Below, piece by piece: positions 8,621 to 16,393 of a stretch of DNA of 45,034 nucleotides. The stretch spans positions 1-45,034 of the forward strand of contig QZKR01000103.1 of the NCBI GenBank assembly GCA_003598065.1, given 5' to 3'. The translations under genes were made by a program, and so were the position numbers. Positions within the stretch are counted from its first letter, which is position 1. The number at the start of each line of letters is the position of its first letter. The notes beneath the pieces are model-generated. The model was given only the letters and a program-made list of their open reading frames with translations, was not told the origin of the DNA and ran no database searches. This stretch comes from Myxococcales bacterium. Its GTDB lineage: Bacteria; Myxococcota_A; SURF-8.

Positions 8621-9685
8621 ATGGCCGATTCCAAGGGCGACATGGCGCCGATCGAGGATAAGGGCGGGGTCGCTTCTTATCCGCCCCTGTCCCCCCGGAC
8701 GCGCTACGCCGCGCTCTGCCTGTTGTATGTCGCCGTGGCGGGCATTCTCGCGCCGCTCGAGGCGGTTTACTGGCGCGCCAGCCTCGATTTTTTGCCCCAA
8801 TGGCACGCCTCCATGCTCGACGGGACGGCGCATACCGTCAATCAGTTTCGCGTGCTCTCCTTTCTGCTGCCGGAATTCATCCACCGGACGCTCGGCTTCT
8901 CGCTTCTCTTCGCCTACCTCGCCCAGCGGTTTCTCTACCTGGCGCTGATCCTCTGCCTGCTGCACCGTTATCTGGGCCGCTGGTTCGACGAAGGCCTGGC
9001 GATGGCGGGGACGCTGTATTTCGCCGCCATTCTGCCGATCACCAGCATGGACATGATCCAGCCGTCGGAACCCTTGAACGTCCTCGTTTTTCTGTTGGGC
9101 TTCTGGGCCATTCGCGAAGGGCGCGTCGCCGCCCTCGCGGCTTTTGTCGTTCTCGGCGCATTGAACAAGGACACGACGGCCTTTCTCGTTCCCTGCTATC
9201 TCCTCGTCCACTGGGGATCTCGGCCCTGGCGGAAGCTGCTGGCGGAAACGGGACTTCTGGCTGCGCTGTTCTTTGCCGTTTATTCCGCCGTCCGCCTTTA
9301 CTATCACGCCGTTTTCAAGACGCCTCCGGGTTTGTACGAATTTCAAATCGACTACAACCTCCAGGCGATTCTGCTTCCGGCCTTCACCGACCTTGTCACG
9401 CACTTGCGCCAGGGCGCCTTTTTCGTGGCCCGTCCTTACCTGTCGCTCCTGCTCTACGGCGCGATGTGGATCTTGCCTTTCCTCCGCTTCCGCGAAAAAC
9501 CGGCATTCTTCCGGCGGCTCGCGCTTATCACGCCTCTTTTCCTTCTGGGACATTTCTTCGTCGGTCGCCTCGACGAGTCGAGGCTGTTCTTGCCGCTCTT
9601 TCCCCTCCTCGTCCCGATGGGCTTGATGACGCTCTTCGGGACGGACGGCGAAGGCGGCAAGGCCGCCGCCGATTCCCGTTTTTAG
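8621..9685 (+). CDS. Polytopic membrane protein, GT-C-like, 354 aa
   Basis: About nine hydrophobic segments can be seen, including ALCLLYVAVAGILAPL, LLFAYLAQRFLYLALILCLL, LNVLVFLLGFWAI, AALAAFVVLGAL, LLAALFFAVYSAV and a final LFLPLFPLLVPMGLMTLF. The loop NKDTTAFLVP and the end DESRLFLPLFPLL resemble polytopic sugar-lipid-using GT-C proteins and uncharacterised membrane proteins of the same layout, but I cannot see a diagnostic catalytic DxD in the first loop. Function is unknown. The start is uncertain: no good ribosome binding site precedes 8621, and an ATG at 8642 with AAGGG nearby is possible. Confidence 0.65.
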   Translation: MADSKGDMAPIEDKGGVASYPPLSPRTRYAALCLLYVAVAGILAPLEAVYWRASLDFLPQWHASMLDGTAHTVNQFRVLSFLLPEFIHRTLGFSLLFAYLAQRFLYLALILCLLHRYLGRWFDEGLAMAGTLYFAAILPITSMDMIQPSEPLNVLVFLLGFWAIREGRVAALAAFVVLGALNKDTTAFLVPCYLLVHWGSRPWRKLLAETGLLAALFFAVYSAVRLYYHAVFKTPPGLYEFQIDYNLQAILLPAFTDLVTHLRQGAFFVARPYLSLLLYGAMWILPFLRFREKPAFFRRLALITPLFLLGHFFVGRLDESRLFLPLFPLLVPMGLMTLFGTDGEGGKAAADSRF

Positions 9686-9775
9686 TTTGTCGGCCTCCGG
9701 GAAAAGCGGTATGTAAGAAAAAAGCAACTCCCGCGCTTTAGCAACATCTTTGAAGCAAAAATCCAGGAGGCTCCC

Positions 9776-12232
9776 ATGCGGCTCGTGTATGGGCTCTTTA
9801 TCTTGGCGGTCGCGGCGTTTCCCCTTTCAGCGGCGGCGGCGGAAGACGTCACCCTCGCCTACGACGACGGCGAAGGCGACGGCTGGTTCGGCGCGCTGGG
9901 GGAAAGCTCGCTGGAAGGCGTCATGTTCTTCATGGAGCGTCCGGCGGCGCTCAAGCGCATCCGGCTCTTCTTCTGGAATCCGGGGCCGGCGGAGATCCAT
10001 GTCTGGGCCGACGGCGGCGGCAACGATCCCGACCGCTCGAAGGACCTGATCGAGCCCATCGTCCGCGACATCCTCGGCGGCGAGCTTCGCACCTGGATCG
10101 AGTTCGATCTAACGGCGGCGGGCGTCGAGCCGCCGCCCTTGCGTTACGTCCATGTCGGGACGATCCGCCAGGCGGATGGCGCGGCGCTGTCCGTGGACGA
10201 TTCGACGGGCGGCCTCGGCCTCTCCTACATCTATCCGGACGACGATCCGACGGTGAAATACGGCGCGGGCGACGTGGAATACATGGTCCGCATCGACGTC
10301 GAATACCGCGACGCCGCGACGCATCTCGTCTTCGACGACATCACGGAAGCCTCGGGGCTGCCCGCCGGCGCGGGCCGGATGGCCTGGGGCGATTGCGACA
10401 ACGACGGCGACGACGATCTGCTGATCGGGGCGGGGAAGCTCTACCGCAACAACGGCGACGGCGCCTTCACCGACATCTCGGACGCGGCGGGCGTTACGGG
10501 CATTCCCGGCTCCGGCGTCTGGGCGGACTACGACAACGACGGCCGGCTGGACTATTACGCGTTCAGCCACGGCGATACGCCCGAGACGCGCGACCGGCTC
10601 GTCCACAACGGGGGGAATTGCACCTTCAGCCAGGTGACGGACGACCTCCATGCGCCTTGGGACATCTACCCGACCGAGGCCGCCGCCTGGGCGGATTACG
10701 ACAACGACGGCTGGGTGGATCTGTACGTCGCCAACTACGAGATGGGCGACGAACTCGGGGCGGGCACGCCGGACTTCCTCTGGAAGAACCTGGGCGAAGG
10801 CAAATTCCGCGACGTGACGGCCGAGGCGGGGATGGCGCAACGAATCCCGCTGTGCGGCCGGGGGTTGGCCTGGGGCGACTACAACAACGACGGCTGGCCG
10901 GACCTTTACGTGGCCAACTACCGGCTGGACCCGAATCTGTTGTACGAGAACAACGGCGACGGCGCGTTCACCGACGTCGCCCTGGCCAAGGGCGTGCGGG
11001 GCGACTGGGCGCTCGGCGCGGCCGCCTACGGCCACAGCATCGGGGCGGAGTGGGGCGACGCGAACAACGACGGCTATCCGGACCTCGTCGTCGGCAACCT
11101 CGCCCACCCGCGCTTCATCGATTTCTCCGACAAGACCATGCTCTACATCAACTCCGGCCCGCCGGATTATGCCTTCGTCGATGTCCGCGAGCCGGCCGGG
11201 ATCGCATACTCCGAAACGCACTCGGACGTCCTGTGGCTCGACTACGACAACGACGGCTGGCAGGATCTGTTCATCACCGGCATCTATACGGAGTACGTTT
11301 CCTTCCTCTACCACAACGAACAGAATCTCACCTTCACCGACGTCAGCTATCCGACCGGGGCATGGGTTTTCAACGGCTGGGGCGTGGCGGCCTCGGATTT
11401 CGACCGGGACGGCGATCTGGATTTTCTGACCAACCGGTTTTTCCGCAACAAAACGATTTCTCCTTCCCGGCAGGAAAGCCCTCATTGGCTGCAGGTGCAG
11501 CTCGTCGGCCATCGCACCAACCGCTTCGGCATCGGCAGCCGGGTGACGGTCACGGCCGGCGGGGCCACTCAGCTTCGCGAAGTCGAAGGCGGCAAGGGAA
11601 CCGGCGTGCAGAATTCGCTGATCGCGCATTTCGGTCTCGGCGAAGCGGCCATCGTCGATGAAGTGCGCGTGCGCTGGGTGGACGGAAGCGAGACGGTACG
11701 GACCGATCTGGCCGCCGACCAGCGAATCATTATGGAGGAAGAGGGCGAGCCGGAATGTCTGAACCAGCTCGGCGCCTGCCTGAGCGAAACCCGCCTGCGC
11801 GTCTGTCGCCATTGGCAGTGGACGGAAGAAGACTGTCCGGAAGGGACAACTTGCGAGGAACGCTTCTGCAATGAGCCGGTTGTCGAGGACGGCGACGAAG
11901 AGGGAGACATCGAGGCGCCGCCCGACGGCGATGAAGATGGGCAAGAATCCGAGGAATCACTGGACGGGGATGCACCGGCGGATGGAGATGAAACCGACGG
12001 CGACGTCCCCGGCGACTTCGATCTTCCGCTGCCCGACGGAGACGCCGTTCACGCGGATGGAGATGACGAGGCGGAAATCGACGACGAGCTTGGCGCCGAC
12101 GGCGATGCGGCCGTCGCGGAAGGCGACGACGGCGGCGGTTGCCGCAACGCGGGCGGCGCTTCCGGCCCGGTTTTCCTGCTCGGACTGCTGAGCATCGTCT
12201 TCGGGATGCGGGGAGCAAGACGAGAAGCCTGA
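9776..12232 (+). CDS. FG-GAP/VCBS-repeat and ASPIC/UnbV surface protein with Asp-rich stalk and C-terminal anchor, 818 aa
   Basis: A signal peptide (cleavage near AAAAEDV) is followed by a beta-rich domain of about 170 residues and then seven calcium-binding-like FG-GAP repeats (such as WGDCDNDGDDDLLI, WADYDNDGWVDLYV, WGDYNNDGWPDLYV, WLDYDNDGWQDLFI), forming a likely beta-propeller. An ASPIC/UnbV domain (about 560-655, NRFGIGSRVTV to VDEVRVRWVDG) and a Cys-rich segment with seven Cys follow. The C-terminus is a stalk of about 110 residues built almost only of Asp, Glu, Gly, Ala and Pro, then GGGC, a hydrophobic helix and RGARREA. That last part has the form of a Gram-negative sorting tail (like MYXO-CTERM). 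The ribosome binding site CAGGAGG fixes the start. It is probably surface-exposed; the ligand is unknown. Confidence 0.88.
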   Translation: MRLVYGLFILAVAAFPLSAAAAEDVTLAYDDGEGDGWFGALGESSLEGVMFFMERPAALKRIRLFFWNPGPAEIHVWADGGGNDPDRSKDLIEPIVRDILGGELRTWIEFDLTAAGVEPPPLRYVHVGTIRQADGAALSVDDSTGGLGLSYIYPDDDPTVKYGAGDVEYMVRIDVEYRDAATHLVFDDITEASGLPAGAGRMAWGDCDNDGDDDLLIGAGKLYRNNGDGAFTDISDAAGVTGIPGSGVWADYDNDGRLDYYAFSHGDTPETRDRLVHNGGNCTFSQVTDDLHAPWDIYPTEAAAWADYDNDGWVDLYVANYEMGDELGAGTPDFLWKNLGEGKFRDVTAEAGMAQRIPLCGRGLAWGDYNNDGWPDLYVANYRLDPNLLYENNGDGAFTDVALAKGVRGDWALGAAAYGHSIGAEWGDANNDGYPDLVVGNLAHPRFIDFSDKTMLYINSGPPDYAFVDVREPAGIAYSETHSDVLWLDYDNDGWQDLFITGIYTEYVSFLYHNEQNLTFTDVSYPTGAWVFNGWGVAASDFDRDGDLDFLTNRFFRNKTISPSRQESPHWLQVQLVGHRTNRFGIGSRVTVTAGGATQLREVEGGKGTGVQNSLIAHFGLGEAAIVDEVRVRWVDGSETVRTDLAADQRIIMEEEGEPECLNQLGACLSETRLRVCRHWQWTEEDCPEGTTCEERFCNEPVVEDGDEEGDIEAPPDGDEDGQESEESLDGDAPADGDETDGDVPGDFDLPLPDGDAVHADGDDEAEIDDELGADGDAAVAEGDDGGGCRNAGGASGPVFLLGLLSIVFGMRGARREA

Positions 12233-12302
12233 AACGATCGCTGTTTCGAGGAGCGAAATGTCCGAAAATCCGTAACACCGGCCAATTCGCAGGCCGCCTC
12301 GA

Positions 12303-12971
12303 TCACCTCCGAGAAATCCGGGGAACCGCTTGAAAGTAGCAAAGAACTCCCAAGGGGGTGGAGAAGCGCCCCGTTTCGCGGCAAGAGGCAAATCCGGCCT
12401 CTTTCACCAGCAAGGGCAAGCGGCCTCCAAAGCTGTCGGACGTGTGTTCCTCCCCGTCAAAAAACTTCTCGACCCAAGCCGTTGCGCGAGGGAGAAAGCC
12501 CGAAGGAGGGCCCCAGTCCATAAGGTGCAGTTCTCCCGAGGGCTTCAACCACTGCAAGGATTTTTTCAGGACCGTCCGCTTCGATTCCCTGGACATATGA
12601 TGCAGCGCCAGGCTGGAGACGATCCGGTCGAAGGAGGCGGGAGCGAAGGACAGATCCTCCGCGCAGCCGTTGATAAACTCAATTTCATTCCCGCCCTCTT
12701 TGGCTTTTTCCCTGGCGATGGCCAGAATGTCCGGGTCGGGATCGACTCCGACAAGGCCAAGATCGGAAAAGGCCTGGCGCATCATGACGAGGAGCGTTCC
12801 TGTCCCGCAGCCGATATCCAACACGCGAAAGCCGCTTCGAAGGCGCATCTGGTCCATCAGTTGCTGGCGAATTTCATGCTCGTTGAAAGCCGCCTTGAAA
12901 AGGGGGTCGTAATAGCGGGTCAGCCAGCGGAACCACAAGGCGCGGATATATTTATGTTCGCCGCCGTTCAT
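12303..12971 (-). CDS. Class I SAM-dependent methyltransferase, 222 aa
   Basis: The Rossmann fold carries motif I VLDIGCGTGTLL, the acidic motif II GVDPDPDIL, and DLSFAPASFDRIVSSLALHH as in UbiE/COQ5-like methyltransferases. A C-terminal cap (ATAWVEKFFDGEEHTSDSF) completes it. The substrate is not evident. The start at 12971 (MNGGEHKYIRALWF) is supported by AAGGAG upstream; a frame open to 13178 covers the lipoprotein gap and is not supported. It lies 43 bases downstream of a small lipoprotein gene on the same strand and next to the copper genes, so a link to metal or membrane stress is possible but unproven. Confidence 0.85.
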   Translation of the reverse strand: MNGGEHKYIRALWFRWLTRYYDPLFKAAFNEHEIRQQLMDQMRLRSGFRVLDIGCGTGTLLVMMRQAFSDLGLVGVDPDPDILAIAREKAKEGGNEIEFINGCAEDLSFAPASFDRIVSSLALHHMSRESKRTVLKKSLQWLKPSGELHLMDWGPPSGFLPRATAWVEKFFDGEEHTSDSFGGRLPLLVKEAGFASCRETGRFSTPLGVLCYFQAVPRISRR

Positions 12972-13014
12972 GGCGGAATCTCCTTCATATTTTTCCAGGG
13001 AAGGAAACGTTGGG

Positions 13015-13257
13015 CTAATGGCAACCCTGATGCCCGCCTCCGCCTCCGCCGCCATGCGATGAACCGCGGTCAACGGGCGCTCGGTTGGATTTGCTCGCCG
13101 TGTCGTTTCCTCCGGTTCTTTCGATTTGGCTTCCCGAACCACGAATTCCGCTGCTGCGAGATTCCTTGGCCGTTGCACCGGAGGTCGTGGCGCATCCAGC
13201 GAAGCCGATCATGCTGACTACCATCAGGATCAGGACAAAAAGATAAAGTTTGTGCAT
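13015..13257 (-). CDS. Small lipoprotein with Gly/His-rich tail, 80 aa
   Basis: The start at 13257 follows AAAGGAG and gives a type II signal peptide ending in the lipobox FAGC (Cys22). The mature peptide of about 58 residues is Ser/Gly/Arg-rich and ends SHGGGGGGGHQGCH. The His, Cys and Gly ending could bind a metal ion, which would suit its place beside a Cu/Ag efflux island. The methyltransferase follows, probably in the same transcript. No family recognised. Confidence 0.7.
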   Translation of the reverse strand: MHKLYLFVLILMVVSMIGFAGCATTSGATAKESRSSGIRGSGSQIERTGGNDTASKSNRAPVDRGSSHGGGGGGGHQGCH

Positions 13258-13623
13258 CGCCTTGAACTCCTTTCGTTGGCCTAATCGATTCAAACAAGGC
13301 GTCTTTTCCCAAATGCAAGTCATAGGCCAATTTTCCTCCCATTTTCCTATCGGCGCGTAGAGCCGAAATTTGCGCTTCTTTCATGGAGTTTCCGGTCCTC
13401 CCGCTTCATCCTTTTTACTTGAAGCCTGGCATGGTTCCAGATTCGCCGACTATTCTTCAACAACCTTGCAGGATATTCTCTACATCCAAGACCGGCGACC
13501 GATCGCAGATTTTCAACTGTTTGTATTTGTTAATGTATTTTATGAAGCCGGGATTGGCATGGATGATGCTATGGAGTGTCCGCCAGGGGGGATAGTGAAA
13601 CAATTGGAGAAAGGGATACGCGC
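13258..13623. other. Divergent intergenic region between two lipoprotein genes
   Basis: This 366-base stretch separates the minus-strand lipoprotein from the plus-strand copper island. It holds a perfect 8-bp inverted repeat (TTGGCCTA at 13276-13283, TAGGCCAA at 13323-13330) 40-70 bases upstream of the minus-strand start, and an AT-richer patch at 13510-13550 likely to hold the plus-strand promoter. I see no match to a CueR or CusR box and no confident -35/-10 pair. Confidence 0.4.
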
Positions 13624-14172
13624 ATGAAAAACCTGTCTGTTTTCTCGGTTCCCCTGATTCTCCCGCTTGCCGTTTTCCTGCTTGCGGCCTGCGGGCATGA
13701 CGACATGATGGACGGCGGCGACGTGGAGCGGTACGGGGCCGCGCTGGACGAGGGCATGACCTCCCTTGATGGGAAAGCGGCGCGGCATTACGACGAGGCG
13801 GTCAAGCTTCCCGACGTCCCGACCGCCGTCGATCTGGAAGGCGTTCACCTTCCCGACATGATGGGAGCGATGAACGACATGGACGGCATGATGGACGGCA
13901 TGATGGGCTGTTGTCAGGGCGGCGAGGGGGAAGGTCCGATGCGCGAGATGATGGGCGACGTATCGCAGATGCGCGACGAGATGGAGCGCCATGAGGAGGC
14001 GATCGGGAACTGCAAGGACATGGATGAGGTCCGGGCCGAGGAAGAGGACCACCTCGAACGGATGAACGGGATGATGGACGCGATGAAGGGTCACAAGGAT
14101 GAAATGATGTCCGGGACCGATCCGAACGCCTCCTGCTCCATGATGGGCGACGGCGGCATGATGGGAAACTAG
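13624..14172 (+). CDS. Met/Asp/His-rich putative metal-binding lipoprotein, 182 aa
   Basis: The start at 13624 (MKNLSVFSVPLILPL) has GGAGAAAGGG upstream and leads to the lipobox LAAC (Cys23). The mature part contains about 27 Met in some 160 residues, arranged as MM pairs (DMMDGG, DGMMDGMMGCC, MREMMGD, NGMMDAMKGH, SCSMMGDGGMMG) with His and Cys between them. Such Met clusters bind Cu(I) and Ag(I) in periplasmic proteins such as CusF and PcoA/C; there is no sequence family match that I recognise. The predicted helical middle (QMRDEMERHEEAIGN) resembles small stress proteins. It is the first gene of the Cu/Ag operon, 45 bases before the next. Confidence 0.75.
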   Translation: MKNLSVFSVPLILPLAVFLLAACGHDDMMDGGDVERYGAALDEGMTSLDGKAARHYDEAVKLPDVPTAVDLEGVHLPDMMGAMNDMDGMMDGMMGCCQGGEGEGPMREMMGDVSQMRDEMERHEEAIGNCKDMDEVRAEEEDHLERMNGMMDAMKGHKDEMMSGTDPNASCSMMGDGGMMGN

Positions 14173-14217
14173 CCTGCGAAGGCGGAAACTTCAAACCCTA
14201 GTCAAAGGAGAGCTTAC

Positions 14218-14550
14218 ATGAAAAAGGCGCTGTTCATGAGTTTGGCGGTTGTTGTTCTGCTCCTCGCGGCCGGCCTTTACGTATCGGCGGAGGAAGGGCA
14301 CAAGGGGCATGGCGATCAAGGCCAGGCGGCGCAGAAAGAGGCGGCCCCGCCCAAGGTCTTCGATGCGCCGCAGAAGGAAGGCGCCAAGGCGACCTGTCCG
14401 GTGATGGGGGGCTCCTTCACCATCACCAAGGACACGCAGCATTCGGAGTACAAGGGCAAACACGTCTATTTCTGTTGCCCGGCCTGCAAGCCGATGTTCG
14501 ACAAAGACCCCGAGAAGTACCTGAAATTGGAGGCGCACCACGGGCATTGA
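14218..14550 (+). CDS. Exported YHS/TRASH-type metal-binding protein, 110 aa
   Basis: A signal peptide (MKKALFMSLAVVVLLLAAGL, cleavage after VSA) is followed by a His-rich linker and a compact domain: ATCPVMGGSF (Cys60), then KGKHVYFCCPACKPMFDKDP (Cys86, Cys87, Cys90) and a HHGH end. This is the YHS/TRASH treble-clef pattern found in copper-handling proteins. It probably buffers Cu/Ag in the periplasm next to the efflux pump. AAAGGAGAG upstream fixes the start. Confidence 0.85.
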   Translation: MKKALFMSLAVVVLLLAAGLYVSAEEGHKGHGDQGQAAQKEAAPPKVFDAPQKEGAKATCPVMGGSFTITKDTQHSEYKGKHVYFCCPACKPMFDKDPEKYLKLEAHHGH

Positions 14551-14646
14551 TCCGCTTTGGCCTGGGAAAAAAGCGCTCGGGCGCTTTGAGGCTGATCCCC
14601 GAATTGTTTCAAGGGGAAACGGTTCCAATCTGGAAGGAGGTAGGCC

Positions 14647-15102
14647 ATGCCCAAAACAGTCCTGATCGTAGACGACGACCGGGGCATCGTAGACTTTCTT
14701 TCGAATGTCCTGAAGCATGAAGGGTACGTGGTTGAAGCCGCTTATGACGGCGCCCAGGGTTGGGACAAGTTAAGATTTTCACCTCCGGATCTCTTGATCC
14801 TGGATTTGATGATGCCCCGCATGAACGGCCTCACCATGTTCAAAAAGATGAAAAAAGAGGAGTCTCTGAGGGATGTTCCCGTCATCATGCTGACCGCTAT
14901 CGACAACGTGATCGAGGAAGACAAGCCCAAGGACAGGGACTGGACCATCGGTGAAATCAAGGACCCCTTTCATGAGAAGCTGGAGAAAATCTTGGGCTCG
15001 CTGAAGGCTCAAGGGGAGACCAGCCCCGAAGTCTTTCTTGAAAAGCCGGTCAACCGGGAACAGGTGATGGAAGCAATCGAGAAAGCGCTCGGGATTCCAT
15101 AG
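14647..15102 (+). CDS. Single-domain response regulator with an enlarged receiver, 151 aa
   Basis: The receiver domain has the acidic pair (DD at 10-11), phospho-acceptor Asp53 in LLILDLMMPRMNG, Thr83 in VIMLTAID and Lys133 in FLEKPVN. No output domain follows, so it acts through protein contacts or passes the phosphate on. Thr83 and Lys133 are 50 residues apart where about 22 is usual, so an insert of roughly 28 residues (EDKPKDRDWTIGEIKDPFHE and more) lies around helix 4. AGGAGGT lies upstream of the ATG. The cognate kinase is the next gene. Confidence 0.9.
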   Translation: MPKTVLIVDDDRGIVDFLSNVLKHEGYVVEAAYDGAQGWDKLRFSPPDLLILDLMMPRMNGLTMFKKMKKEESLRDVPVIMLTAIDNVIEEDKPKDRDWTIGEIKDPFHEKLEKILGSLKAQGETSPEVFLEKPVNREQVMEAIEKALGIP

Positions 15103-15171
15103 GTCGCCGCGATCCCTACCGGGCTGCGGCCGAGAATGGAGTCGTTGGTCCGAACGACACGAGAAAACGCC

Positions 15172-16386
15172 ATGGACAGCGAGATGGAATACGTTGGGAA
15201 ATACATGGGATGGCAGTGGCTTGTCAGCCGGCCCGCCTGGATTTTTCTTTGGCTGCCCATCGTCGCCATCACCCTCATGCACTATTCGACCGGTTCTTCC
15301 TACCATTGGCTACACGACATCTTCCGCCGTTTCTATTACATTCCCATCGTGCTAGGGGGTTTTCTCTTCGGCCTGCGCGGAGCGTTGGCGGCCTCCATCC
15401 TGGCCTCGTTGTTCTACATCCCGCACGCCTTCGGCGGCATGCTCCTCGGCGAAACGGCCTTGCATGACGCTCATCATCATCTTGCCGATCCGCTGATGAA
15501 CACGGACCCCGCCACGACGATGCAGAAACTTCTCGAAATCATGCTCTACTTTGTCGTCGCCATGATCACGGGTCTGCTTTCCGACCAACAAAAGGCCGCC
15601 AATACCCGGCTCGCCGAGGCTCTGGAAGAGACCAAACGGATGGCGCAGAAACTCGTGGAGTCCGAACGGTTGGCTGCCGTGGGGTATGCGGTGGGAGGAC
15701 TGGCCCACGACATCAAAAACATGATCACCAGCCTCGATGGAGGAAAACGCTTTCTCCGAACCGGGCTGGAAAAGCAGGATTTCCAGGAGATAAAAACCGG
15801 CCAGAAACTTATTCAGCGCAGCATCGACGCCATTTCCCATTTGGTCGGAAACATGTTGACCTATTCCAGGGGGCGCAAACCCGATTGGGTTCCAACCGCG
15901 CCGTCTGTTCTCCTCGAGGAAGTGTGCGAGTCGCTGGCGCCCGCTGAGACCGAAAAAGGCATTAAGCTCCGTTGCGAAGTTATCCCGCCGGTCGAACCCT
16001 TCCAGCTTGATCCGATCATGCTTCAACGCGTGGTGGTGAACTTGATTAACAACGCATCGGATGCCTGCCGAGAGAAGACCTATCTAAAGGATGAAAAACC
16101 TTGGATCGAAGTTCGCGGTTTTCTCAAAAACACAAAGGAGTATATCATAGAAGTCGCTGACAACGGCGTTGGAATGACGGAAGAGGCCAGGAAAAATATT
16201 TCCCATGCTTTTTTTTCCACCAAGGGATCGAAGGGAACGGGCTTCGGTCTGGCGGTCTGTCAGAAGTTGGTGACGGAAATGGGCGGAAACTTGGAAGTGG
16301 AATCCGAGCCGAATGTAGGCTCGACCTTCAGAGTTGGCTTGCCCGTGTCGAAACAGAGTGTAGATCGTGACGCCACGGAGGTCTGA
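15172..16386 (+). CDS. Membrane sensor histidine kinase, 404 aa
   Basis: Membrane helices lie at about 23-37, 53-85 (two hydrophobic stretches) and 120-136. A short coiled coil (AANTRLAEALEETKRMAQKL) connects to the dimerisation domain with His179 (GGLAHDIKNMITSL). The ATPase domain has the N box NLINNASDACREK, G1 DNGVGM and G2 GSKGTGFGLAVC. A loop between helices contains HDAHHH (98-103), a possible metal site. With its response regulator just upstream and the efflux genes downstream, it probably senses copper or silver. The start is uncertain: an ATG at 15136 would add 12 residues; neither start has a good ribosome binding site. Confidence 0.88.
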   Translation: MDSEMEYVGKYMGWQWLVSRPAWIFLWLPIVAITLMHYSTGSSYHWLHDIFRRFYYIPIVLGGFLFGLRGALAASILASLFYIPHAFGGMLLGETALHDAHHHLADPLMNTDPATTMQKLLEIMLYFVVAMITGLLSDQQKAANTRLAEALEETKRMAQKLVESERLAAVGYAVGGLAHDIKNMITSLDGGKRFLRTGLEKQDFQEIKTGQKLIQRSIDAISHLVGNMLTYSRGRKPDWVPTAPSVLLEEVCESLAPAETEKGIKLRCEVIPPVEPFQLDPIMLQRVVVNLINNASDACREKTYLKDEKPWIEVRGFLKNTKEYIIEVADNGVGMTEEARKNISHAFFSTKGSKGTGFGLAVCQKLVTEMGGNLEVESEPNVGSTFRVGLPVSKQSVDRDATEV

Positions 16387-16393
16387 GAACCGT

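Noticed and set aside
10109..11944. A 611-codon minus-strand frame opposite the FG-GAP gene
   Set aside because: Antisense shadow of the repeat gene; its own apparent repeats (VAVVVV-like runs) mirror the FG-GAP codons.
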